Positions 1-6,765 of a stretch of 8,698 nt of DNA are shown one piece after another. Each line of letters starts with the position of its first letter. The first letter of the stretch is position 1. This DNA comes from an uncultured Eubacterium sp. (GTDB lineage Bacteria; Bacillota; Clostridia; Peptostreptococcales; Anaerovoracaceae). Made by a program: the position numbers and the translations under genes. The notes under the pieces are model-generated. The model saw nothing but the letters and a program-made list of their open reading frames with translations, had not been told where the DNA came from and searched no databases. The DNA is taken from positions 1 through 8,698 of the forward strand of contig CAJJPZ010000088.1 of the NCBI GenBank assembly GCA_905193765.1. Reading direction: 5' to 3'.

Positions 1-268
1 GATGCCGGGCGTGCTGACGGTGGAATCCATGGCACAGACAGCAGATGTACTTTTTCTGTCAATGCCTCAGTATGCAGGTAAGGTGCCGCTTTTTATAGGT
101 ATCGACAAGGTTAAGTTCAAGAGAAAGATCGAGCCGGGAGATACTATCGAAATCGAAGCCAGAGTATCAAAAGTGAATGAAGCAAAGGCTGTCGTGACAT
201 GTGAGGCTGTCGCATACAAGGATGGTGAAGTGACAACGACAGGGCTCGTAACGCTGGCAATGCGCTAG
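1..268 (+). CDS. fabZ: 3-hydroxyacyl-ACP dehydratase FabZ, 3' part (5' end outside window)
   Basis: This is the C-terminal 88 residues of FabZ, the cytosolic hot-dog-fold enzyme that dehydrates 3-hydroxyacyl-ACP to trans-2-enoyl-ACP in type II fatty acid synthesis. The visible part opens with MPGVLTVESMAQ, the second half of the family's catalytic block. The preceding HFPGHP segment with the catalytic histidine must lie upstream of the window. The Glu of VESMAQ (nt 23-25) matches the catalytic acid of the family. The downstream stretch FIGIDKVKFKRKIEPGDTIEIEA is typical of FabZ. The ATG at nt 2 is an internal methionine, not a start: whole FabZ proteins are about 140-150 residues, so roughly 55-60 residues are missing. 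No terminator hairpin is visible between its stop and the CoA-transferase 108 nt downstream, so the two may be co-transcribed. FabA-like or thioesterase alternatives fit the motifs less well. Confidence 0.93.
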   Translation, partial: MPGVLTVESMAQTADVLFLSMPQYAGKVPLFIGIDKVKFKRKIEPGDTIEIEARVSKVNEAKAVVTCEAVAYKDGEVTTTGLVTLAMR

Positions 269-376
269 TCAGATGCAACCGGTCAGAACAGGTGATGGGA
301 AAACAGTTATGATCGAACGAATAGATTTTACATATCAGCAGTGACAGACATAGATGAATTTGAAAGGAAAATAAAA

Positions 377-1693
377 ATGGACTGGAAACAGATATACAGA
401 GAAAGAACGGTAAGTGCGGAGGAAGCGCTGAGCCATATTAAATCAGGCGACTGGGTAGTGCCTACACATGCAGCGGGAGAACCTCGCTATCTGGTAAATA
501 AGCTTCTCGAAAGAAAAGATGAGCTTAAGGATATAAGGATCCCACAGGGGCTCAATGTCGGAGATGCTACATATGCAGATGAAGAGTATAAGGATTCCTT
601 CAAGATAGTCAGTTTTTTCTGTGGTAAGAACAACAGAAAGGCAGTACAGGAGGGGCGAGGCGAGTTCCTGCCGATACATTTTTATGCACAGCCCAGGGCT
701 TTCAGAGAGGGAAGGATCCCATGTGATGTAGCGCTTATACAGGTCACGCCTCCGGATGAGAACGGGTATGTCAATATCGGGATTTCATGTGACCAGAGCA
801 GAGTAGTAATAGAAAAGTCAAAGATAGCTATCGCTCAGGTCAATAACAGAATGCCTCATCTGTGCGGAGACACACTCGTTCATGTATCAGAAATCGATTA
901 TTTTGTCGAGCATGACGAGGAGATCTATGAGATCCCTCTTATCAGCAGTGATGATCCTGTGGCTGAAAAAATAGGATATAATATATCAACACTGATCGAC
1001 GATGGAGCAACGCTTCAGATGGGGCAGGGAACTATTCCTAATGCAATACTCAAGTTCCTTGAAGACAAAAAGGATCTGGGCATTCATACAGAGGTTTTCT
1101 CTGACAACCTGGTTCCTCTCGTCAAGACCGGAGTAGTAAATGGAAAGAAGAAAACGATAAACAGAGGGAAAATAGTATCCACTTTCGTTCAGGGGACCAG
1201 AGCTCTTTATGATTATGTGGATAACAATAATATGATACAGCTGATGCCCGTTGACTATACCAATGATGTCTCGGTAATAGCACAGAATGATAACATGGTT
1301 GCGATCAATTCAGCGATAGAAGTAGATCTTATGGGACAGGTGGTTGCAGACGCAATTGGAGCGAAGACATTCAGTGGTGTGGGTGGACAGCTCGATTTTC
1401 TGAGGGGTGCTGAGCAGTCAAAGAACGGCAAACCGATAATCGCGCTGCCATCCACTGCCAAAAAGGGCGAGATATCAAGGATCGTTGCAGTGCTCAAGCC
1501 TGGAACCCCGGTAACTACGACAAGACAGGATGTACACTATGTTGTTACCGAGTATGGTATTGCATACCTTTTTGGAAAGTCGATAAAGGAAAGGGCGGAA
1601 GCTCTGATAAATATCGCACATCCTAAATTCAGAGAACAGCTTCGTCAGGATTTTGATGAATACTGCAGATCCGCAGGACAGATTTATCTGTAA
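377..1693 (+). CDS. Acetyl-CoA hydrolase/transferase family protein (4-hydroxybutyrate or butyryl-CoA:acetate CoA-transferase type)
   Basis: This is a complete 438-residue family I CoA-transferase, expected to move CoA between an acyl-CoA and acetate in the cytosol through a glutamyl-CoA thioester. The N-terminus (MDWKQIYRERTVSAEEAL) and overall length resemble clostridial 4-hydroxybutyrate CoA-transferase (AbfT) from memory. Glu239 in GIHTEVFSD aligns with the catalytic glutamate. Other family marks are the glycine-rich MGQGTIPNA (about 215-223), FSGVGGQLDFLRGA (332-345), and VTEYGIA followed by ALINIAHPKFRE near the C-terminus. An in-frame GTG at 341 would add 12 residues, but ATG 377 is preferred because AAAGGA (363-368) sits 8 nt upstream. 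It follows fabZ with no clear terminator and ends before a strong hairpin. Substrate (butyryl-, 4-hydroxybutyryl-, propionyl- or succinyl-CoA) cannot be decided from motifs, so no symbol is given. Family assignment is firm. Confidence 0.9.
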   Translation: MDWKQIYRERTVSAEEALSHIKSGDWVVPTHAAGEPRYLVNKLLERKDELKDIRIPQGLNVGDATYADEEYKDSFKIVSFFCGKNNRKAVQEGRGEFLPIHFYAQPRAFREGRIPCDVALIQVTPPDENGYVNIGISCDQSRVVIEKSKIAIAQVNNRMPHLCGDTLVHVSEIDYFVEHDEEIYEIPLISSDDPVAEKIGYNISTLIDDGATLQMGQGTIPNAILKFLEDKKDLGIHTEVFSDNLVPLVKTGVVNGKKKTINRGKIVSTFVQGTRALYDYVDNNNMIQLMPVDYTNDVSVIAQNDNMVAINSAIEVDLMGQVVADAIGAKTFSGVGGQLDFLRGAEQSKNGKPIIALPSTAKKGEISRIVAVLKPGTPVTTTRQDVHYVVTEYGIAYLFGKSIKERAEALINIAHPKFREQLRQDFDEYCRSAGQIYL

Positions 1694-1747
1694 AATCACA
1701 GAAACGACTTGTGGACCTAACTCTTTACATAATATTACATATAACAG

Positions 1748-1800
1748 AAAACGGGACGTCGCATTAACAGCTTTTGGCTGTTAACGCGACGTCCCGTTTT
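1748..1800. terminator. Strong bidirectional intrinsic terminator hairpin between convergent genes
   Basis: Two 24-nt arms (1748-1771 and 1777-1800) are inverted repeats with one mismatch around a 5-nt TTTTG loop. The stem core is GGGACGTCGC. The arms begin with AAAA and end with TTTT, so an RNA from either strand has a GC-rich stem followed by a U-run: TTTTGTT on the plus strand, TTTTCTGTT on the minus strand. It lies 54 nt after the CoA-transferase stop and 28 nt after the stop of the minus-strand proC remnant, as expected for a shared terminator. The single irregular pair is A-C in plus-strand RNA but G-U in minus-strand RNA, so the fold is slightly better in the proC direction. Confidence 0.88.
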
Positions 1801-1828
1801 GTTAGGAAGTATTATTTATGGAAAATAG

Positions 1829-2380
1829 TTATTTTAATGAGTTGGCTTTGCTTACGCATGCATCGACGGAAGTCATTATCGCATTGGCGAAACCTTCCTG
1901 CTGGAGCACCTTCAGAGCTTCGATAGTAGTTCCTCCCGGTGAAGTCATCTGATCCACCTTCACTGCAGGGTGCTCGCCCGTCATGCTGAGGACCGTTGCA
2001 GCACCGATCATGTTCCTGATGACGATGTCCCGGGCGTCTGCTCTGGCGAATCCTGAGTATACGCCGGCATCTGTCATGGCCTCGATCATCTTGTAGATCC
2101 ACAGAGGGCCTGTGCAGCTGAACCCTGTGAATGTATCGAACATGTTTTCACCGATATGCATCACCTGCCCCGGTGCGTTGAGCATCTCGTCGACCATCTG
2201 AGCGTCGTCTTCACTGCAGCTTTCAGTGAGACATACAGTGCTGTAGCCGCTGCCTGAAAGGCTGAGCGTGTTAGGCATAACTCCTGCAATCTTCTTGTCT
2301 GCACCTGCAGCTGCGGCGATAGTCTCGATACATAAAGCTATGGATGTCCCGAGCATAATAATTGGGGAGCAAAACCACAA
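1829..2380 (-). pseudogene. proC: Pyrroline-5-carboxylate reductase remnant, N-terminal NADP-binding half missing
   Basis: An open frame of up to 183 codons matches the C-terminal two thirds of ProC, which reduces 1-pyrroline-5-carboxylate to proline with NAD(P)H. Visible are SIALCIETIAAAAGADKK (start of the family's SIAAG region), VMPNT (residues 34-38), a degenerate SGSGPAY block reading SCTGPLW (88-94), IEAMTDAGV, TGEHPAV, and the well-kept DQMTSPGGTTIEAL (143-156). Whole ProC is about 270 residues. The Rossmann half with GxGxMG, about 90-95 residues, is absent and is not found in frame upstream. Similarity begins near nt 2344. Upstream codons run into an inverted repeat and then a stop at 2411-2413. 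The candidate starts (TTG 2380, ATG 2356) have no ribosome binding site. Changed conserved residues (Arg before MPNT to Gly, MPNTP to MPNTL, GSGP to CTGP) suggest relaxed selection. A divergent functional short protein is less likely. Confidence 0.75.
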
Positions 2381-2410
2381 AAAACAACACCATTTTGCTC
2401 CCCCCCAATT
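2360..2410. repeat. Imperfect inverted repeat at the proC breakpoint
   Basis: The left arm 2360-2374 (AATTGGGGAGCAAAA) and right arm 2393-2410 (TTTTGCTCCCCCCCAATT) are inverted copies that differ only in the length of the G/C run (4 against 7), separated by an 18-nt A/C-rich loop. It could form a stem of about 15 bp in RNA of either strand. It is followed by TTAT on the plus strand and ATTATTATG on the minus strand, so the U-run needed for good termination is weak both ways. It lies exactly where proC similarity stops. Whether it is a terminator, a scar of the deletion or a small repeat family member cannot be decided here. Confidence 0.6.
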
Positions 2411-2440
2411 TTATATCCGCTCATCGCATGCCGATATCTT

Positions 2441-2469
2441 TTGTTTTCCTCGGGCAGGCATGTTAGAAT
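2441..2469 (+). promoter_or_regulatory. Sigma-70/SigA-type promoter with extended -10 for the acidic protein gene
   Basis: A -35 box TTGTTT (2441-2446), a 17-nt spacer and a -10 box TAGAAT (2464-2469) preceded by TGT give an extended TGnTAGAAT element. The expected start site is near 2476, leaving a leader of about 65 nt before ATG 2542. It is the only good promoter in this gap and points to the 388-codon gene. Confidence 0.6.
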
Positions 2470-2541
2470 GGATTACACACACTGAAAGATTTTGTAAGAG
2501 TTTCACAGGTGAAGGGGCTTATATATGAAAGGAATGGGAAT

Positions 2542-3708
2542 ATGAAATTAAGACAATATATCGAGTGTGAGGAGAACGTCACTGTATACAGGGAGGTGTC
2601 TGTCGGCAGGACGCTGACTATCGGCGGCAGACCGGCGCTTATAGTTGCCCTGAGAGAAGTCGGTATCCCGGAAAATGACGGGCTGGAACGCCCGGACTGT
2701 GGCGATATGCAGCCGGGATATAAGCAAAGTCCCTGCGCACAGGACGGCGCTTTGAAGCGCATCGTTCAGATGCATGTGCTCAGCGTATACCGGGACTGCT
2801 GCTGCAGTGAAGACGATTATGAAGAAGCGGAAATGACGAACCGGGATGTTTTCATGGAGCAGATAGAAGAAGACCGTAACGAGCAGAATACCGCCGTCTG
2901 CGGTTTCACCGTGAATGGAGAGACCTTCGACATCTGTGAAGGACATATTGAATGGGAATATCTCGATGAGGCGGACTATATGCCGTGGTACAGGCTTCGG
3001 CGCTTTGATGCCATGGGCCTGCTGCCTGCCGAGTGGCTCGACCGCGATGCAGACCGGCTCAAACTCACTACATACGAGACGGACGTTGGTATGCTGGACA
3101 TAGACTGGCAGAATGAGACTCTTGAGATAGAGGCGGTGATAAGGCCCGGAGGAGAGACCTCGCATATAGGAGCGCTTATTGAATGCGACCTCCGGGAAAT
3201 CGGGGCCGAAGACCTCGGAGAACATGCAAAATCAGGGTCGACAGAATATACCGTTACGGATGAAAACGGGAATGCACTGACTTTCAGGATCCACGATGTC
3301 TTTGCAGTATCCCCGGAAGCCCTGATAAAGGGATACGACACCTGCGACAGTGAAGACGCAGAGGAAGGACCGAGCGAACTGGCGGACGCAGAGGATGACG
3401 AATGGGATGAAGACTTTGAGGATATGGAAAGGGAGTTCCTGGAAAGTTTCAGCGACGGCGAAAAATTGCTTTTTATAGATTTCAGTACAGATGAAGATAT
3501 ACGACTTGAAATGTATGCTGAAGAATACCTGGACGCTCCTGCCAATAACTGCATGATGCCGGGTTTCGGAATTATTTTCGGCTATGACAGAGAAGACCGG
3601 CTGAGCAGGAATTTTTCTGTCAATGCAGGCAGGATATCGGCGGACACCGTTTCAAAGAAACGCGTTACAGTCGAAGTCATATCATGCACACGGTGTGTAG
3701 AGCAGTGA
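2542..3708 (+). CDS. Hypothetical highly acidic cytosolic protein, family not recognised
   Basis: I do not recognise this 388-residue protein. ATG 2542 is chosen because AAGGA (2529-2533) lies 8 nt upstream. An in-frame GTG at 2509 would add 11 residues with no better site. No signal peptide or membrane segment is visible. By hand count about 92 residues are Asp/Glu against about 35 Lys/Arg, near 24% acidic. The most acidic stretch is at about 267-297, reading EDAEEGPSELADAEDDEWDE in its core. Thirteen cysteines include a CCC run (86-88), CGDM near 53 and a C-terminal CTRC (382-385). The N-terminal GRTLTIGGRPALIVALREVG and the later FTVNGETFDI, YTVTDENGNALTF and LLFIDFSTDEDIRLEM look like beta-rich segments. 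It sits alone between the proC remnant and glnS, with its own promoter. Codon use resembles the neighbours. A metal-binding or nucleic-acid-mimic role is possible, but no catalytic motif supports any function. Confidence 0.85.
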   Translation: MKLRQYIECEENVTVYREVSVGRTLTIGGRPALIVALREVGIPENDGLERPDCGDMQPGYKQSPCAQDGALKRIVQMHVLSVYRDCCCSEDDYEEAEMTNRDVFMEQIEEDRNEQNTAVCGFTVNGETFDICEGHIEWEYLDEADYMPWYRLRRFDAMGLLPAEWLDRDADRLKLTTYETDVGMLDIDWQNETLEIEAVIRPGGETSHIGALIECDLREIGAEDLGEHAKSGSTEYTVTDENGNALTFRIHDVFAVSPEALIKGYDTCDSEDAEEGPSELADAEDDEWDEDFEDMEREFLESFSDGEKLLFIDFSTDEDIRLEMYAEEYLDAPANNCMMPGFGIIFGYDREDRLSRNFSVNAGRISADTVSKKRVTVEVISCTRCVEQ

Positions 3709-3742
3709 GTATATCTATTTTCAACGCGGCGCTGATTTTCCA

Positions 3743-3772
3743 TTGCACCACATATCAATGTTGTAGTAGAAT
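3743..3772 (+). promoter_or_regulatory. Candidate promoter for the glnS operon
   Basis: TTGCAC (3743-3748) and TAGAAT (3767-3772) are separated by 18 nt, a plausible SigA-type promoter with a start near 3779 and a leader of about 69 nt. The leader holds only a small 4-bp hairpin (CGGC TTAT GCCG, 3791-3802) and no T-box-like architecture. The upstream gene ends at 3708 without a clear terminator, so read-through from it is also possible. Confidence 0.45.
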
Positions 3773-3847
3773 GAATACAGTGATTTACAGCGGCTTATGC
3801 CGGTGTGGATTTTCAGTGAAACAAAAAACCATATACGGAGGAAGAGT

Positions 3848-5536
3848 ATGGCAGACATAAAGGATGCAAACAACAACAAACCGCAGGCTGAGGTGCAGAG
3901 TGAAGCGGCCTCGAACTTTATCCACAACATGATAGATAAAGACCTGGAAGAACAGAAGTACGGAGACAAGGTGCACACAAGGTTCCCGCCGGAGCCCAAC
4001 GGCTACCTGCATATAGGACATGCCAAGTCCATATGCCTCAACTTCACAACAGCGCAGAAGTACGGCGGCAAATGCAATCTCAGATACGACGACACCAACC
4101 CTGTCAAGGAAGACGTGGAATACGTGGACTCCATCGAGCAGGACGTGAGATGGCTGGGATTCCAGTGGGACAACAGGCTCTGGGCGTCGGACTACTTCGA
4201 TGAAATGTACGAGTGTGCAGTGACCCTGATAAAGAAAGGCAAGGCATACGTTTGCGAACTCAACGCAGACCAGATCAGAGAATACAGAGGCACCCTCAAG
4301 GAGCCGGGCAAGGAAAGTCCTTACAGGAACAGATCCGTGGAAGAGAACCTGCAGCTTTTCGAAGACATGAAGAACGGCAAGTTCGGAGACGGCGAGAGAG
4401 TCCTAAGAGCGAAGATCGACATGGCGTCGCCTAACATGAATATGCGCGACCCTGTTATCTACAGGATAGCCCACATATCACACCACAACACAGGAGACAA
4501 ATGGTGCATATACCCTATGTACGATTTTGCACACCCTATAGAAGACGCCATCGAAGGCATCACCCACTCCATCTGCACGCTGGAGTTCGAGGACCACAGA
4601 CCGCTCTACGACTGGGTGCTCAGAGAGGTAGGCAAATGGCCGACGCCGCCGAGACAGATAGAATTCGCAAGGCTCAACCTCACCAACACAGTGATGAGCA
4701 AGAGATACCTCAAAGCCATGGTGGACGACGGTACGGTAGACGGATGGGACGATCCGAGGATGCCGACCATTGCAGGCATCAGGAGGAGAGGCTATACGCC
4801 GGAAGCAGTGCGTGACTTCTGCGAGAGGATCGGAGTCTCCAAGGCAAACAGCATGGTAGACGTAGGCCTGCTGGAGCACTGCGTCAGAGAAGACCTGAAG
4901 CTCAAGGTGCAGAACCGCAACGTAGTCGAGAATCCGATAAAGGTCGTTATAACCAACTATCCGGAAGACAAGACAGAAGAGATGGAGCTGGAGAACAACC
5001 GCGAAGTGCCTGAAATGGGAGACCGCATGGTGCCGTTCAGCAGAGAACTCTATGTAGACGGCGACGACTTCATGGAAGTACCGGTAAAGAAATATTTCCG
5101 TCTGTTCCCGGGCAACGAAGTAAGATTCAAGGGAGCATACTTCATCACATGCGACGAAGTCATCAAGAACGACGACGGCAGCATAAAGGAGCTCCACTGC
5201 ACGTATGACCCTGAGACAAGGAGCGGCAGCGGATTCGAAGGCCGCAAAGTCAAGGGCACCATCCACTGGGTTGATGCAGCGACAGCTGTAAAGATAAAGA
5301 TCAGGAACTACGACTATCTGATGATCGACGATGAGAACGGCGAACAGAAACTCAACCCTGATTCGCTGACAGAGACCTTCGGATATGCAGAGCCGTCGGT
5401 AGGCGAGGCTCAGCCGGGAGAAAGATTCCAGTTCTTCAGAAAAGGCTACTACATCGCAGACGAGAAGCTGACTACGGCAGACGAAAAGGTATTCAACAAG
5501 ATAGTAGGCCTCAAAAGCTCATGGAAGAAAAAATAA
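3848..5536 (+). CDS. glnS: Glutaminyl-tRNA synthetase (glutamine--tRNA ligase)
   Basis: This 562-residue class Ic aminoacyl-tRNA synthetase attaches glutamine to tRNA-Gln in the cytosol using ATP. The catalytic Rossmann domain begins with TRFPPEPNGYLHIGHAKS, with the HIGH signature at 55-58. The second ATP motif is VMSKR (282-286), the GlnRS form of KMSKS. LRYDDTNP (78-85), SHHNTGDKWCIYPMYDFAHP (211-230) and ITHSICTLEFEDHRPLYDW (238-256) are diagnostic of GlnRS rather than GluRS. The C-terminal half (about 340-555) is the beta-barrel anticodon-binding region. Length fits the E. coli enzyme (about 554), and no YqeY-like domain is fused at the end. ATG 3848 is chosen over in-frame ATG 3797 because GGAGGA (3837-3842) lies 5 nt upstream and the extra 17 residues are not family-like. 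The malic enzyme gene follows after 16 nt, so the two are almost certainly one operon. Confidence 0.97.
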   Translation: MADIKDANNNKPQAEVQSEAASNFIHNMIDKDLEEQKYGDKVHTRFPPEPNGYLHIGHAKSICLNFTTAQKYGGKCNLRYDDTNPVKEDVEYVDSIEQDVRWLGFQWDNRLWASDYFDEMYECAVTLIKKGKAYVCELNADQIREYRGTLKEPGKESPYRNRSVEENLQLFEDMKNGKFGDGERVLRAKIDMASPNMNMRDPVIYRIAHISHHNTGDKWCIYPMYDFAHPIEDAIEGITHSICTLEFEDHRPLYDWVLREVGKWPTPPRQIEFARLNLTNTVMSKRYLKAMVDDGTVDGWDDPRMPTIAGIRRRGYTPEAVRDFCERIGVSKANSMVDVGLLEHCVREDLKLKVQNRNVVENPIKVVITNYPEDKTEEMELENNREVPEMGDRMVPFSRELYVDGDDFMEVPVKKYFRLFPGNEVRFKGAYFITCDEVIKNDDGSIKELHCTYDPETRSGSGFEGRKVKGTIHWVDAATAVKIKIRNYDYLMIDDENGEQKLNPDSLTETFGYAEPSVGEAQPGERFQFFRKGYYIADEKLTTADEKVFNKIVGLKSSWKKK

Positions 5537-5552
5537 AACAGGAGAATCAATA

Positions 5553-6707
5553 ATGGATTACTATAAAGAATCGCTCAGGATGCACGAGGAAAACAAGGGC
5601 AAGATGGCCGTGGCAAGCAAAGTGAAGGTGGAGAACAAGGACGACCTTTCCACCGCATACACGCCGGGCGTTGCCGAGCCATGCAGGAAGATACATGAAA
5701 ATCCTGAGGATGTATACAGATATACCAACAAATCGAATATCGTGGCAGTAGTCTCGGACGGTTCCGCTGTACTGGGACTGGGCAACATCGGAGGGCTGGC
5801 GTCCATCCCTGTAATGGATGGTAAATCGCTGCTGTTCAAGGAATTCGCAGGCATAGACGCATTCCCGATCTGCCTTCAGACGCAGGACGTGGATGAGATC
5901 GTCAATATCGTGAAGAACATTTCGCCGACCCTCGGCGGCATAAACCTTGAGGATATATCAGCGCCGAGATGTTTCGAGATAGAAGAAAAACTCCAGGCGG
6001 CAGTGGATATACCTGTGTTCCACGATGACCAGCACGGTACAGCCGTAGTCGTTTCAGCGGCAGTCATCAATGCTGCGAAACTGACAGGGCGTGAACTCAA
6101 TGAAATGACAGCAGTGATAAACGGAGCCGGAGCCGCAGGAACAGCCATCGCGAGGATGCTGCTGAACCTGGGTATCAAGGACATCGTGGCATGCGACAGC
6201 AAGGGCATCCTCACAAGGGACAGGAGCGACCTCAACGAAGCAAAGAAGCGCCTGGCAGCGATAACCAATGAGGATCAGGTCACAGGAAGCCTTGCAGATG
6301 CTGTAAAGGGCAGAGACCTGTTCATCGGCGTGTCGGCGGCAAAGGTACTGACACAGGATATGGTGAAGACCATGACCAAGGACGCTATAATCTTTGCAAT
6401 GGCCAATCCTGAACCGGAGATCCAGCCGGATCTGGCTAAGGAAGCCGGAGCCGCAGTCGTGGGAACAGGAAGATCAGATCATCCTAACCAGATAAACAAT
6501 GTCCTTATATTCCCGGGGCTTTTCAAAGGCGCACTGGCAGCAAGAGCGAAACGTATCACCGAAGAGATGAAAACGGCAGCAGCCTTTGCACTTGCAGGTC
6601 TTATCAAGGATGAAGAGCTGAGAGCTGACTATATAATACCGAGTGCATTCCATCCGGGAGCAGCAGACGCAGTTGCAGACGCAGTTGCAAAGGCATGGGA
6701 AGAGTAG
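5553..6707 (+). CDS. NAD(P)-dependent malic enzyme (oxaloacetate-decarboxylating malate dehydrogenase), short form
   Basis: This 384-residue enzyme oxidatively decarboxylates malate to pyruvate and CO2, reducing NAD(P), in the cytosol. The N-terminal malic domain carries AYTPGVAEPC with Tyr36 as the likely catalytic tyrosine. It also has SDGSAVLGLGNIG (68-80), MDGKSLLFKEFAG with Lys91 as the likely catalytic lysine, the metal-binding NLEDISAPRCFEIE (Glu133, Asp134) and PVFHDDQHGTA (Asp158, Asp159). The nucleotide domain has GAGAAGTAIA (191-200) followed by IVACDSKG. The acid at the end of that strand favours NAD, though this is inference. FAMANPEPEI and GRSDHPNQINNVLIFPG complete the family pattern. 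Length matches the bacterial short form (about 380-410, like B. subtilis YtsJ), without the phosphotransacetylase-like extension of MaeB. AGGAG (5540-5544) is 8 nt before the ATG. It is the middle gene of the glnS operon. The specific symbol is left open because several paralogue names apply. Confidence 0.95.
   Translation: MDYYKESLRMHEENKGKMAVASKVKVENKDDLSTAYTPGVAEPCRKIHENPEDVYRYTNKSNIVAVVSDGSAVLGLGNIGGLASIPVMDGKSLLFKEFAGIDAFPICLQTQDVDEIVNIVKNISPTLGGINLEDISAPRCFEIEEKLQAAVDIPVFHDDQHGTAVVVSAAVINAAKLTGRELNEMTAVINGAGAAGTAIARMLLNLGIKDIVACDSKGILTRDRSDLNEAKKRLAAITNEDQVTGSLADAVKGRDLFIGVSAAKVLTQDMVKTMTKDAIIFAMANPEPEIQPDLAKEAGAAVVGTGRSDHPNQINNVLIFPGLFKGALAARAKRITEEMKTAAAFALAGLIKDEELRADYIIPSAFHPGAADAVADAVAKAWEE
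6663..6689 (+). repeat. 12-bp tandem duplication in the 3' end of the malic enzyme gene
   Basis: GCAGACGCAGTT occurs twice in direct tandem (6663-6674, 6675-6686) followed by GCA, giving the protein ending ADAVADAVAK. It is in frame and in the C-terminal helix, so it is probably harmless. It may be only a low-complexity alanine-rich helix. Confidence 0.6.
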
Positions 6708-6724
6708 CAACTGTGCAGACACCG

Positions 6725-6740
6725 ATCTGTCACAACAGAT
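6725..6740 (+). other. Small intercistronic hairpin between malic enzyme and secreted protein genes
   Basis: ATCTGT (6725-6730) and ACAGAT (6735-6740) form a perfect 6-bp stem with a CACA loop in the 58-nt gap. There is no following T-run, so it is not an obvious terminator. It could tune mRNA stability or be chance. Confidence 0.35.
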
Positions 6741-6765
6741 AACAGAGGACCGGGAGGAAATAAGC

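Noticed and set aside
341..376. GTG start for the CoA-transferase giving a 450-residue product
   Set aside because: The added 12 residues are not family-like, and the good ribosome binding site at 363-368 serves ATG 377.
2360..2410. Miniature transposon (MITE) with terminal inverted repeats
   Set aside because: The element would be only about 51 bp, and no target-site duplication is visible in the flanks. It is kept only as an inverted repeat of unknown origin.
2548..3225. Long minus-strand open frame (225 codons) opposite the acidic protein gene
   Set aside because: It has no ribosome binding site, no family motif and an unlikely composition. The plus-strand gene has a promoter and a ribosome binding site, so this is a shadow frame.
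3779..3847. Possible T-box or other riboswitch in the glnS leader
   Set aside because: The leader is only about 70 nt and contains just a 4-bp hairpin. No T-box bulge sequence or terminator/antiterminator pair is visible.
4478..5266. Minus-strand open frame of 262 codons within glnS
   Set aside because: It lies entirely opposite a clear GlnRS gene and has no protein-family signature. It is produced by the codon bias of glnS.
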